A DNA stretch of 10,455 nucleotides from Desulfobulbaceae bacterium (GCA_026990725.1 JALXCX010000437.1:1-10455), one strand, 5' to 3'; shown: positions 1-7,806, counted from the stretch's first letter. Made by a program: numbers and translations. The notes: a model not told the origin generated them from the letters alone.

Positions 1-239
1 TGGCCATGAAAGACTATATCGAGACCGGCGCTTCTCCGAGGGCGACCATCAACCTGAAAATCGCCGCTCGTGCTCTGGCGTATCTCAACGGCCGGGGATA
101 TGTCATCCCTGATGACATAAAAAACTGCGCGCTGGACGTGCTGCGACACAGAATCCGCATCAGTTACGAGGCAGAGGCAGAGGGTATTACCAGCGAAGAT
201 CTCATTCATAAACTTCTGGACACAATTCCAGTTCCTTAA
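1..239 (+). CDS. moxR: MoxR-family AAA+ ATPase, C-terminal end (partial)
   Basis: This is the last ~79 codons of a MoxR-type AAA+ ATPase; the start and the Walker motifs lie left of the window. The visible part is the C-terminal lid domain. It contains the sensor-2 motif GASPRA, followed by the family-typical run of ArAlAyLnGRgYVipdDI and a VLRHRI helix. MoxR ATPases are chaperone-like and usually sit beside DUF58 and VWA genes, whose MIDAS proteins are thought to be their partners. The same order follows here: a 37-nt gap separates the TAA stop from the DUF58 gene. It is therefore probably the first or an early gene of the Bat operon. The family assignment is firm; the exact substrate is unknown. 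Confidence 0.93.
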   Translation, partial: AMKDYIETGASPRATINLKIAARALAYLNGRGYVIPDDIKNCALDVLRHRIRISYEAEAEGITSEDLIHKLLDTIPVP

Positions 240-276
240 ACAAACTATCTCTTAAGAGGCGAGAAGTACAAGAACA

Positions 277-1191
277 ATGGAAAAAACAATTACCCGGGAA
301 ATTCTCAAAAAAGTTCGCCAGATTGAAGTCAGGACCCGCCGCATGGTCGATGACACCCTGGCTGGCAGCTACCACTCTGTCTTTAAAGGGAGAGGAATGA
401 ACTTTGACGAGGTGCGGGAATACGTACCGGGCGATGAGATTCGCACAATTGACTGGAACGTCACAGCCAGAACCGGCATCCCCCATGTTAAAAAGTTCAC
501 CGAAGAACGGGAGCTTACCATTATGCTGATGATAGATATCAGCGGATCAGGAAGTTTTGGCTCAAAAGAGCAGTCAAAACGGGAAATGATGGCAGAGCTC
601 GGCTCGGTGCTGGCTTTTTCCGCAGTGCGCAATAATGACAAGGTCGGGCTGATTCTCTTTTCCGATTTTGTTGAACTCTTTATTCCGCCTGCCAAGGGAC
701 GCAGCCATATTTTACGGGTCATCCGGGAAATCCTTTTTTTCCAGCCCCGGGGACGCGGGACCGATATCGGCGAAGCCCTTGATTTTGTCAACCGGGTCAC
801 CAAAAGAAAATGTGTGACTTTTCTGCTCTCAGATTTTTGTCTTCCCGGTGATTTCAGTGATGCGCTTGATCAGCTTCGCCCCAAACTGCAGATCACAGGG
901 CGCCGCCATGATCTGATCACAGTCTCCGTGACCGACCCGCGAGAGCAACAACTCCCCGATGTTGGCTGGATTACTCTGGAGGATGCGGAGACAGGAGAAC
1001 AGGTCATTTTAAACACCGGAGATGCCTGGACCCAAAAAGCCTATGCCGGTCTTGCAGAAGACCGGCACGGCCAGTTTACCCGTACTGTTCGAAGTGCCGG
1101 CATTGACCTGCTTGAACTCTCTACAGACAGGCCGTACTTAAGCCCTCTGATTGGCTTTTTCAGCTCCAGAAAAAAGAGGCTTTCCCGATGA
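277..1191 (+). CDS. DUF58 family VWA-like protein
   Basis: The product is a 304-residue soluble protein with no signal peptide or membrane segment, so it is expected in the cytoplasm. Residues ~35-75 carry the DUF58 hallmark YVPGDEIRTIDWNVTAR. A VWA-like fold follows, with MIDAS residues D87, S89 and S91 (in DISGSGS), T162 (GTD) and D186 (LLSDF), so the metal site looks complete. FIPPAKGRSHILRVIREIL (~135-153) is also typical of the family. DUF58 proteins are almost always paired with MoxR ATPases, as here, and are presumed to be their partner or adaptor. The ATG at 277 has only modest ribosome-binding sequence (GAGAAG, 261-266). The stop overlaps the next start as ATGA, implying translational coupling. 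Biochemical role is not established. Confidence 0.93.
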   Translation: MEKTITREILKKVRQIEVRTRRMVDDTLAGSYHSVFKGRGMNFDEVREYVPGDEIRTIDWNVTARTGIPHVKKFTEERELTIMLMIDISGSGSFGSKEQSKREMMAELGSVLAFSAVRNNDKVGLILFSDFVELFIPPAKGRSHILRVIREILFFQPRGRGTDIGEALDFVNRVTKRKCVTFLLSDFCLPGDFSDALDQLRPKLQITGRRHDLITVSVTDPREQQLPDVGWITLEDAETGEQVILNTGDAWTQKAYAGLAEDRHGQFTRTVRSAGIDLLELSTDRPYLSPLIGFFSSRKKRLSR

Positions 1192-1829
1192 AGCGTTACT
1201 CTCTGGTTTTTCTTCTGACACTGCTTACTTTTGTGTTCGCTGCCCATGCGTCGCAAAACAATGCGCCCCTGCAGCTACAACCACAGAAAAGTGTTGCCCA
1301 GCCACTCAAACAGGGCGTTATGAATGCTTCCGAGGAGCTGGCTGATATTAAAGGACCAATGACAATTCCTGACAACAGCACGAGGTATCCTCTGCTGGTT
1401 GGCGCAGCCCTGGTCCTTTTTATTCTTGTTCTGATCGTTCTTCTCCGTCGAAAAAAAACAACAAAACAACGGCTGATTCCTGCCCATCAAACCGCCCTGC
1501 GCAAATTAGAATCCGCCCGGGAGCTCATTGACGAGCATAAGGTGGATGAATTTACAACTCTTATTGATCACACCTTACGCAGCTATATTGAGCAGCGCTT
1601 TTCAATATCTGCCCGCAGGCAAACGAGCCGGGAATTTATCGAGACAATAACTCATTCAACAAACCTGCCGCCGGTTTTGAACGAAAATTCTTCCCATTTG
1701 CTGGCATGGCAGGAGCAGCTTGACATGGTTAAATTTGCCAAAGCCGATCTGGCCGTCCAAACCATGGAAAAGATTTTATCAGGCCTTCGTACATTTATCG
1801 AATCAACAAAAGCGGAGGATAAACAATAA
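1188..1829 (+). CDS. DUF4381-like Bat operon membrane protein
   Basis: The product is 213 residues with an N-terminal signal peptide (~1-22, ending near AAHASQ) and a short extracytoplasmic segment containing LADIKGP. This segment resembles the L-x-DI-x-x-P motif of DUF4381 proteins. A single membrane helix (~67-86) is followed by a basic RRKKTTKQR stop-transfer stretch and a ~115-residue helical cytoplasmic domain. Proteins of this shape commonly lie between DUF58 and BatA in MoxR/VWA operons. The start overlaps the DUF58 stop (ATGA) and its stop is one base before batA. Its cytoplasmic tail resembles the tail of BatD further down the operon. The assignment rests on architecture, motif and position; function is unknown. 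Confidence 0.75.
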   Translation: MKRYSLVFLLTLLTFVFAAHASQNNAPLQLQPQKSVAQPLKQGVMNASEELADIKGPMTIPDNSTRYPLLVGAALVLFILVLIVLLRRKKTTKQRLIPAHQTALRKLESARELIDEHKVDEFTTLIDHTLRSYIEQRFSISARRQTSREFIETITHSTNLPPVLNENSSHLLAWQEQLDMVKFAKADLAVQTMEKILSGLRTFIESTKAEDKQ

Positions 1830-1830
1830 C

Positions 1831-2826
1831 ATGGACAGTCTTCGTTTTATCCATTCCGAGCTTTTATGGCTGTTGCTCATCTTGCCCATACTTGCTCTGC
1901 TTCGGGGCAGACGAGGCCCGGCCCCGGCTCTGGTTTTTTCCTCTGTCTCCGTAGCCCGGGCCATTGCCGGGAACCGAAAAGCCGTACCGGGCAGGATGCT
2001 CGGTCTGCTGAGACTTTCCGCTCTTGGCCTGATTATTCTTGCCATAGCCGGCCCCCAGTGGGGCAATACCAGCACCGAAGTTGAGGCATCAGGCATTGAT
2101 ATTCTTCTTGCCGTTGATATTTCAGGCTCCATGGACGCCATGGACTTCACTTTAAACGGACACACGGCAAACCGTCTGGATGTCGTTAAATCTGTTGTGG
2201 CAAAATTTATCAAAGACCGGCCAAACGACCGTATAGGTCTGGTCGCTTTTGCGGGCAGGCCCTATATGGTCTGCCCACTGACCCTTGACCATGACTGGCT
2301 GCAGCTGCGACTTGACTCCCTCAAAACCGGAATCATCGAAGACGGAACTGCCATAGGCTCTGCCATTGCCTCCGGTGTCAATCGGCTGCGGGACCGCAAT
2401 GCTAAATCCCGGATACTGATTCTCCTGACTGACGGCATGAACAATGCCGGCAAGGTATCCCCCCTGACGGCCGCTGAAGCCGCTGAAACTCTTGGCATCA
2501 AGGTGTACACAATCGGTGCGGGAACCCGTGGTACGGCCCCGATGCCTGTGACGGATCAATTTGGGCGCAAACGGCTCGTTCGGGTCAAAGTGGATATTGA
2601 CGAAAACACATTAAGCAAGGTCGCCCAGCTGACCGGAGCCAAATATTTCCGGGCCACGGGAACCAAATCCCTTGAAAAAATCTATGACGAAATTAACGCC
2701 ATGGAAGCAACCACCCGAAAAATAAAACACTTTTCCCGTTACCGGGAACTGTTTTTCTGGCCTGTTCTGGGGGCATTGCTGTTGCTTGCAACAGAACTTT
2801 TTGTCTCACGAAGACGATTACCCTGA
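1831..2826 (+). CDS. batA: BatA, membrane-anchored VWA protein
   Basis: The product has 331 residues. Membrane helices lie at ~8-25, ~56-76 and ~307-325. The basic segments RGRRG and NRK between the first two, and RRR at the end, place the large VWA domain (~85-295) in the periplasm. The MIDAS is complete: D96, S98 and S100 (DISGSMD), T173 (GTAIG) and D201 (LLTDG). The signature GPQWG just after helix 2 is typical of BatA/BatB. The ATG at 1831 is preferred to in-frame codons upstream, which lie inside the previous gene; GGAGG at 1814-1818 is its likely ribosome site, 12 nt away. The Bat proteins were named for Bacteroides aerotolerance; the molecular role of the complex remains uncertain. Downstream, the operon is interrupted by an inserted repeat. 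Confidence 0.93.
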   Translation: MDSLRFIHSELLWLLLILPILALLRGRRGPAPALVFSSVSVARAIAGNRKAVPGRMLGLLRLSALGLIILAIAGPQWGNTSTEVEASGIDILLAVDISGSMDAMDFTLNGHTANRLDVVKSVVAKFIKDRPNDRIGLVAFAGRPYMVCPLTLDHDWLQLRLDSLKTGIIEDGTAIGSAIASGVNRLRDRNAKSRILILLTDGMNNAGKVSPLTAAEAAETLGIKVYTIGAGTRGTAPMPVTDQFGRKRLVRVKVDIDENTLSKVAQLTGAKYFRATGTKSLEKIYDEINAMEATTRKIKHFSRYRELFFWPVLGALLLLATELFVSRRRLP

Positions 2827-2858
2827 TGCAAAAAAAATTACTCAAAACAAAAAAATAA
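2826..2858 (+). other. Ten-codon mini-ORF coupled to batA stop
   Basis: The ATG at 2826 overlaps the batA TGA (TGATG), just as true coupled starts do elsewhere in this operon. It opens only ten Lys-rich codons (MQKKLLKTKK) before TAA at 2856. That stop lies inside the target duplication beside the repeat element, and removing the element would not extend the frame. It may be a coupling leader or the relic of a lost start; it may also be chance. Confidence 0.25.
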
Positions 2859-2859
2859 C
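2852..2859. repeat. Left target-site duplication of repeat copy 1
   Basis: AAAATAAC abuts the left end of the element and recurs at 3013-3020 directly after its right end. Including one more A in the left run gives nine bases (AAAAATAAC), so a 9-bp duplication with one A lost on the right is possible. Confidence 0.75.
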
Positions 2860-3012
2860 GTAACTATTCAGCTACCAGCACAATGTTGGCATAACTTGTG
2901 ACCTTTAACTGTTCAGATGTGGTCCATAGTGTGCCAAGCAGGCCAACGAACTATAGCCCCTCTATGTGAGGCGGCCTGATCGCCGCACTATGGGGTGCAG
3001 CTGAACAGTTAC
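2860..3012 (+). mobile_element. MITE-like repeat, copy 1 (153 bp)
   Basis: A non-coding insertion bounded by GTAACTATTCAG (2860-2871) and CTGAACAGTTAC (3001-3012), which are near-perfect inverted ends. An internal copy of the end, TTAACTGTTCAG (2905-2916), pairs with the right end; CCATAGTG (2924-2931) pairs with CACTATGG (2986-2993), so the inner ~108 bp can fold into a long hairpin. A small hairpin, CCAGCA/TGTTGG, lies near the left end. Bases 2947-2987 match the copy at 9913-9953 (reverse strand) at 40 of 41 positions. An 8-bp duplication, AAAATAAC, flanks it. It has no coding capacity, so it must have been moved by a transposase supplied elsewhere. It separates batA from batBC in an otherwise overlapping operon. 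Confidence 0.88.
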
Positions 3013-3020
3013 AAAATAAC
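3013..3020. repeat. Right target-site duplication of repeat copy 1
   Basis: AAAATAAC, the same eight bases as at 2852-2859. It supports real transposition of the element into the batA-batBC gap. Confidence 0.75.
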
Positions 3021-3050
3021 TTCTCAAATTACAGGTATTTCTCTTTGAAT

Positions 3051-4988
3051 ATGGACTTTCAATTTGCCCGGCCCATGTGGCTGATAGCAGGTCTTGTTTG
3101 CTGCACACTGGCAGCATTGTTTATTCGCATCAATATAGAGCGTCGAAATAAGACTTTGCAGAAATTTGCGTCTTCCCATCTGCTTGCCGACTTGACCCGG
3201 AATGTTTCTCTATCAAGGCGCCGAATCAAGAATATCCTTTTTGTCCTCGGCATTGCCTTTTTATTTATCGGCCTTGCCCGCCCGCAATACGGTAACAGAT
3301 GGGTCGAGGTTAGACGCAAGGGTATTGATATACTCATTGGCGTTGACGTGTCCAAATCCATGCTGGTCCGCGACATCACCCCCAACAGACTTGAGAGATC
3401 CAAACTGGCCATTAAGGATTTTGTCGCCAAACTCGAAGGCGACCGGGTCGGCCTGCTCCCCTTTGCCGGAACGTCATTTTTAATGTGTCCGCTCACCACG
3501 GATTACGATGCCTTTAACAACTCCCTTGATGCCATGGACATCAATACCATCCCCAAAGGCGGAACAGATATAGGCCGGGTCATCCTTGATGCTGAAAAAA
3601 TTCTTTCCAATGAGGCCAACCACAAAATTCTGGTACTGGTCACAGACGGAGAAGATTTAAGCCAGACCGCTCTTGATGCGGCAAAAAAAGCCAAAGAGCA
3701 CGGTATGACTATCTATACGATAGGTGTAGGAACGCCCAAGGGAGAACTTATCCCGGCTCCTGGTAAAAATACCAATGAATTCATCAAGGATGCAAACGGC
3801 AACTTTGTCACTTCAAAACTTGACGAGCAGACATTATCAAAAATTGCCGAGGCTAGCGGCGGCTTATACATGCCGCTTGGCAACACGGGCCAGGGATTTG
3901 ACGCTATATATCAACAGAAGCTCTCACTTCTGCCCAAGGAAGAACATGGCCAACGTAAGAGAAAGGTCCCTGTGGAACGGTTTTCCTGGGCGCTGGGCCT
4001 TGCGGCATGTCTTCTGGCTGCCGACTTTCTTATCACGGGGAGAAAAAACCGCTGGGCGCTGCGACTGCCCTTTATCAAAACTGTTTCCAGAAGAAAAAAA
4101 GAGCTGTCTTCGGCCCTTACCCTGCTGTTCTTTCTTGCCTCCTGGGCTCCGGGAGCCAGGGCCTCCCAGGGTGAAGATTTTTTCCAGGCCGGACAATATG
4201 ACCGGGCAAACAAGTATTATCAGCAGGCTCTAAAAGATGCGCCTGATAACCCAAGGCTCCATTTTAATCTCGGCGACACAGCCTACCGGCAGAAAAACTA
4301 TACAACAGCCATTGCTGAATTCAATGAAGCGTTGAAAACAGATAACCTGGGGCTACAGGCACAAAGCTATTTCAATCGTGCCAATGCCCAATTTTTTCAG
4401 GGAAAATCAGCACAAAAAACTGACCCGGAAAATACCATGCAGCTCTGGCAGCAGTCGCTTGATTCCTATAAGGCAAGCCTTGAACTTCATCCTGATGATG
4501 CCGATGCCAGGCGCAACCTTGAACACGTCCGGAAAATGCTTGAAAAACTGAAACAAAAAGAAAAACAGAAAAAAAAGAAGAAAAATCAAAACCAGAAAAA
4601 AGATAAGAAAAATCAAGATAAGAAAAACAAAAAGGGGAAAAAGAAGGAAAAAGATTCCAAAAAACAGCAGAAGGACAAGCAGGAATCAGCACAAAATAAC
4701 GATTCTAAAAAACAACAGGACCCGCAACAACCCAAAAGTAGTGATAAGAAAGAAAAAAAAGGTACACAGGGTCAACAGCAGAAAGCGGATATGAACAAGG
4801 GGGAAAAAGAAAAGCAGAAGAAACAGGCTGCCGATCAGCTTCGACAGGACAAGCAACGCCGGTTACAGGGTAAAATGACAAAAGAAGAGGCAAAAAGCCT
4901 GTTGAACAGCTTAAAAGGCGAGCAGAAGGAACTCAACTTTCTTCCCCGTGATATGGACATTAATGATAATGGAACAAAGGACTGGTGA
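3051..4988 (+). CDS. batB: BatB-BatC fusion: VWA domain plus TPR domain
   Basis: The product has 645 residues from the ATG at 3051. A TTG at 3045 is possible, but the ATG product MDFQFARPMWL aligns with the BatA N-terminus. Helices at ~10-27 and ~60-76 precede a VWA domain (~85-290) with intact MIDAS: D99, S101 and S103 (DVSKS), T172 and D199 (LVTDG). Another helix (~311-329) and a basic cytoplasmic stretch follow. A second hydrophobic segment (~355-366) then ends in a signal-peptidase-like A369-R-A371. TPR repeats (~373-490) come next, and a Lys/Gln-rich, probably disordered region (~500-610). The end, LLNSLKGEQKEL, is the usual BatC tail. The VWA and TPR parts are therefore expected in the periplasm. 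Its ribosome site is weak. Its TGA overlaps the batD ATG. Confidence 0.92.
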   Translation: MDFQFARPMWLIAGLVCCTLAALFIRINIERRNKTLQKFASSHLLADLTRNVSLSRRRIKNILFVLGIAFLFIGLARPQYGNRWVEVRRKGIDILIGVDVSKSMLVRDITPNRLERSKLAIKDFVAKLEGDRVGLLPFAGTSFLMCPLTTDYDAFNNSLDAMDINTIPKGGTDIGRVILDAEKILSNEANHKILVLVTDGEDLSQTALDAAKKAKEHGMTIYTIGVGTPKGELIPAPGKNTNEFIKDANGNFVTSKLDEQTLSKIAEASGGLYMPLGNTGQGFDAIYQQKLSLLPKEEHGQRKRKVPVERFSWALGLAACLLAADFLITGRKNRWALRLPFIKTVSRRKKELSSALTLLFFLASWAPGARASQGEDFFQAGQYDRANKYYQQALKDAPDNPRLHFNLGDTAYRQKNYTTAIAEFNEALKTDNLGLQAQSYFNRANAQFFQGKSAQKTDPENTMQLWQQSLDSYKASLELHPDDADARRNLEHVRKMLEKLKQKEKQKKKKKNQNQKKDKKNQDKKNKKGKKKEKDSKKQQKDKQESAQNNDSKKQQDPQQPKSSDKKEKKGTQGQQQKADMNKGEKEKQKKQAADQLRQDKQRRLQGKMTKEEAKSLLNSLKGEQKELNFLPRDMDINDNGTKDW

Positions 4989-6853
4989 TGAAGATATTGT
5001 TTGATAAAACAAAATTTTTGCGTTCCACCCGGCACATCTGGCTTCTGATTGTTATCCTCTCTCTGGCAGGTTCAGCAGCAGCTTTTGCCAGTGATATTAA
5101 AGTCTCTGCCCAGTTCAACAACGATACATTTCCAGTGAACGAGGCCGTACTCCTCTCGATAACTGTGCAGGGGGCATCCTCCGCACAACCGCCAGTGCCT
5201 GCAGGAGAGCACCTGCAGTTTACCTATCGCGGCCAGAGCAGCCAGATGCAGTGGATCAACGGGAAGACATCCTCAACAATAACGTTTTCCTACATGGTGC
5301 AGGCCGATACTCCCGGGACACATACTCTGCAACCTGTTAAAGTATCCGTTGAAGGCCGTGAATACACTTCCAACCCTCTGACCTGCACGGTTTTACCTGC
5401 CAGGAACCTCCAGGGCTCTTCTGCTGCCCCACAGGCTGCGCAGGGCAGCCGCTCCGGACCGGCAGCACGCCTGCGATCCGGCGCGGCAGACAAGATCGGA
5501 TTTATGCGCATTACCCCGGAGCATGAGGTTCTGTATTCAGGACAATTGGCGCATATAACGATTAAAGCCTATTTCCGGAGAGGGCTGCGGGTAACAATTA
5601 ACTCCAGTCCGCATCTGCTCGGTAATAATTTCATTCTCCATTCTCTAGATGAAAAGCCCCTGCAGCAGGAAGAGGTAATCAACCAGAAGCCTTATGTCTC
5701 ACTGACCTGGCAAGGTACCTTGTCGGCCGTCAAGGAGGGGAGTTATCCTCTTGAATTTGAACTTGATGCCAGCCTGCTGGTCAAGGTAAACAACCAGCAG
5801 CAAAATGATCCGTTTGGCTCTCTGCTTGGCAGGGATCCTTTTTTTGACGATTTTTTTGCCAGCTACTCAAAACGGGAGGTCAAGCTGGCCAGCCCTAAAA
5901 AATCAATGACAAGCCGCGACCTTCCTGCTGAAGGAAAACCCGCAGATTTTCATGGAGCCATAGGCCATTACTCCCTTGCCGTTGCGGCTTCTCCGTTAAC
6001 GGGAAAAGTCGGTGACCCGATAACACTTAAAATGGTGATTTCCGGAACAGGAAATTTTGATCTGGTCTCTGCACCACAACTCTCTGACCAGGAACACTGG
6101 AAGACCTATCCGCCAACAGAAAATTATGAAGAAGAAAACCCCGGACAGGGGAAAAAACACTTTGAACAGGCCATAGTGCCCACTTCAGAGAAAATATCAC
6201 AAATCGGCCCTGTCCGGTTTTCTTATTTTGATCCTGATCGTGGGGAATATGTAAGCCTCCACAGTGATCCCATAGCGATCCAACTGCAGCAATCAGGGAA
6301 CATCCCCAGGATGCAGAGCGAGAATAAAGTCATACAAAAGCAACCCACTCAAAGCCCCGCTCCTGCAACAGACAACAACCTTGCCCCAATACACACAGAA
6401 CAGGGAACACTGGTCCAAACTATCAAGCCGTTATATCAAAAAAGCTGGTTCATATTCTTAACTGTTGTTGCCATTTTGATGCTGTTGGCGGCACTGTATC
6501 TCTTTCTACGACAGAAAAGACTCGCTAACAACCCGCAAATAATCCTCCAAAAAAACCTCAGCAAATCAATCAGACATCACCTGCAGAAAATGGAGGAGGC
6601 CATTGAGGCCGCCAATCAGGATAGTTTTATAAACCACTGCCGTCAGGCAATACAGGAACATCTTGCTCTCCAATGGGGCATGCAGGCACGGGCAATTACC
6701 CTGGCCGATCTGGAACAACGGCTCGAGCAGGACAATCCACTTCGTGACATATTCCGCGAACTGGATAACAATGTTTTTTCCGGAAACAAACTGAGCCATC
6801 AAACCATGACCACGCTCATGGACAAAACAAAAAAAGAGTTAACTGCGCTATGA
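4988..6853 (+). CDS. batD: BatD, membrane-anchored Bat operon protein
   Basis: The product has 621 residues from the ATG at 4988, which overlaps the batBC stop (TGATG) and has AAAGGA at 4976-4981, six bases upstream; an adjacent GTG at 4985 is less likely. A signal peptide (~15-34, ending AAAFAS) leads into a large extracytoplasmic region of beta-rich, Ig-like character. This region includes the early BatD pattern of VSAQFNNDTFPVNEAVLLSITVQG and a distinctive hydrophobic/acidic DPFFDDFFASY segment (~280-291). One membrane helix lies at ~487-507, followed by a basic RQKRL and a ~110-residue cytoplasmic helical tail resembling that of the small protein at 1188-1829. Length and architecture fit BatD. 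It probably scaffolds the periplasmic VWA and TPR proteins; that role is inferred. The stop overlaps batE as ATGA. Confidence 0.9.
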   Translation: MKILFDKTKFLRSTRHIWLLIVILSLAGSAAAFASDIKVSAQFNNDTFPVNEAVLLSITVQGASSAQPPVPAGEHLQFTYRGQSSQMQWINGKTSSTITFSYMVQADTPGTHTLQPVKVSVEGREYTSNPLTCTVLPARNLQGSSAAPQAAQGSRSGPAARLRSGAADKIGFMRITPEHEVLYSGQLAHITIKAYFRRGLRVTINSSPHLLGNNFILHSLDEKPLQQEEVINQKPYVSLTWQGTLSAVKEGSYPLEFELDASLLVKVNNQQQNDPFGSLLGRDPFFDDFFASYSKREVKLASPKKSMTSRDLPAEGKPADFHGAIGHYSLAVAASPLTGKVGDPITLKMVISGTGNFDLVSAPQLSDQEHWKTYPPTENYEEENPGQGKKHFEQAIVPTSEKISQIGPVRFSYFDPDRGEYVSLHSDPIAIQLQQSGNIPRMQSENKVIQKQPTQSPAPATDNNLAPIHTEQGTLVQTIKPLYQKSWFIFLTVVAILMLLAALYLFLRQKRLANNPQIILQKNLSKSIRHHLQKMEEAIEAANQDSFINHCRQAIQEHLALQWGMQARAITLADLEQRLEQDNPLRDIFRELDNNVFSGNKLSHQTMTTLMDKTKKELTAL

Positions 6854-7608
6854 AAAGACTCATCTCAATAATACTGTGCTGCCTGTTCCTGTTTTTGGCG
6901 GCCTCCTGCCTGGCAGCAGACAGCCCGCCAGCAACTCTTTTTGAACAGGCAAACGTCAGTGCTGTGAACGGGCAGTATGAAAAAGCAATCAGCCTTTATC
7001 TGCAGGTCGCTCACTCGAAAGGCGTGTCTGCTTCGCTGCTCTACAACCTGGCCAACTGCTACGCCAAAATCGACCAAGTGGGCAAAGCAGTGGCCAATTA
7101 TGAACGGGCCTTACGAATAGATCCGGGCAACGAAGATATTCGAGCCAATCTTGCCCAGGTACGCAAAGATGCCGGACTGTACAGAGATGACAGCCCGCTA
7201 TACGAACGGATGGCATCCCTGCTTCAGGCCGACCAGTGGCTTATGCTGGCCGGGGGCGCCTTCTTCCTCCTGTCCCTGACGCAACTTATAGCCAGGACAG
7301 TGACGGCTTTCACCCCCGCCCTTGCCAGAGGACTGACCATCAGTCTGCTGTTACTGATCCTTGTCAGTCTTCCGCTAGCTGTTTTCAGATATCAATCCTG
7401 GAACGACGGCGTTGTGACGGGCCCAGAAGCTCGACTGCTGATCTCTCCCTTTGCAGAAGCCGCAGCAACCGGTACTATCAAACCAGGCAGGCTGATAAAA
7501 ATCAAACAGCACCATGGGCGTTATGTTCTTGTTCAGGATGCTACCGGCAGAAACGGGTGGCTGGATCTGGATAATATTATTGCTCTTCCAGATCTGGGGA
7601 AGCTGTAA
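6850..7608 (+). CDS. batE: BatE, TPR and SH3-like membrane protein
   Basis: The product has 252 residues. An N-terminal signal or anchor (~1-23, ending CLAADS) is followed by TPR repeats (~28-105; clear helices around YEKAISLYLQVA and KAVANYERALRIDPGN). Two membrane helices lie at ~130-147 and ~162-179. A C-terminal SH3-like beta domain (~186-245) carries the GRYVLVQDATGRNGWLDLDNI pattern typical of bacterial SH3 domains. This is the usual BatE layout and the last gene of the operon. The start overlaps the batD stop (ATGA). Both the TPR and SH3-like regions should be periplasmic if the two helices form a hairpin. Partners are inferred to be the other Bat proteins. No strong terminator follows it. 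Confidence 0.88.
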   Translation: MKRLISIILCCLFLFLAASCLAADSPPATLFEQANVSAVNGQYEKAISLYLQVAHSKGVSASLLYNLANCYAKIDQVGKAVANYERALRIDPGNEDIRANLAQVRKDAGLYRDDSPLYERMASLLQADQWLMLAGGAFFLLSLTQLIARTVTAFTPALARGLTISLLLLILVSLPLAVFRYQSWNDGVVTGPEARLLISPFAEAAATGTIKPGRLIKIKQHHGRYVLVQDATGRNGWLDLDNIIALPDLGKL

Positions 7609-7681
7609 ACAGACAAGCAATATTGCACGACCAGTTTTTTTTTACAAGGTATGAGAAATAGGAGCAAAAAAGAGATTAAAA

Positions 7682-7756
<75 letters not shown>

Positions 7757-7777
7757 GTGGGTTGGAATGTGTGAGGC

Positions 7778-7806
7778 AAAATAGAGATTTTCGCAGGCAA
7801 TGTCAA
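7778..7806 (-). promoter_or_regulatory. Sigma-70 type promoter of tRNA-Gln
   Basis: On the minus strand TTGACA (7801-7806) and TATTTT (7778-7783) are separated by exactly 17 bases. Transcription would start near 7771, giving a leader of about 15 bases before the mature tRNA 5' end. The match to consensus and the placement make this a good call. The IS end at 7828 lies only 21 bases upstream of the -35, so the core promoter is intact but any upstream element was replaced. Confidence 0.85.

Noticed and set aside
2860..3012. Repeat copies considered as CRISPR repeats or a riboswitch.
   Set aside because: The copies are far apart, in opposite orientations and flanked by target duplications, which fits transposition rather than an array or a conserved leader RNA.
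4372..4893. Open frames on the minus strand opposite the Lys-rich tract of batBC.
   Set aside because: They are rich in Phe, Leu and Ser as expected from reading A-rich coding DNA backwards, and have no domain or ribosome site.
6850..6918. Possible lipoprotein signal (AASC) in BatE.
   Set aside because: The position three before Cys is Ala rather than Leu, and a normal signal-peptidase site follows at CLAADS; not convincing.
277..7608. The MoxR-DUF58-VWA-TPR cluster as a novel defence or conflict system.
   Set aside because: Gene order, lengths and motifs match the known Bat operon, and no nuclease, NTP-binding effector or toxin is attached.
7617..7643. Possible terminator: palindrome GCAATATTGC followed by a run of nine T after batE.
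   Set aside because: The stem is A/T-rich, has no real loop and is separated from the T run by eight bases, so it is too weak to call a terminator.
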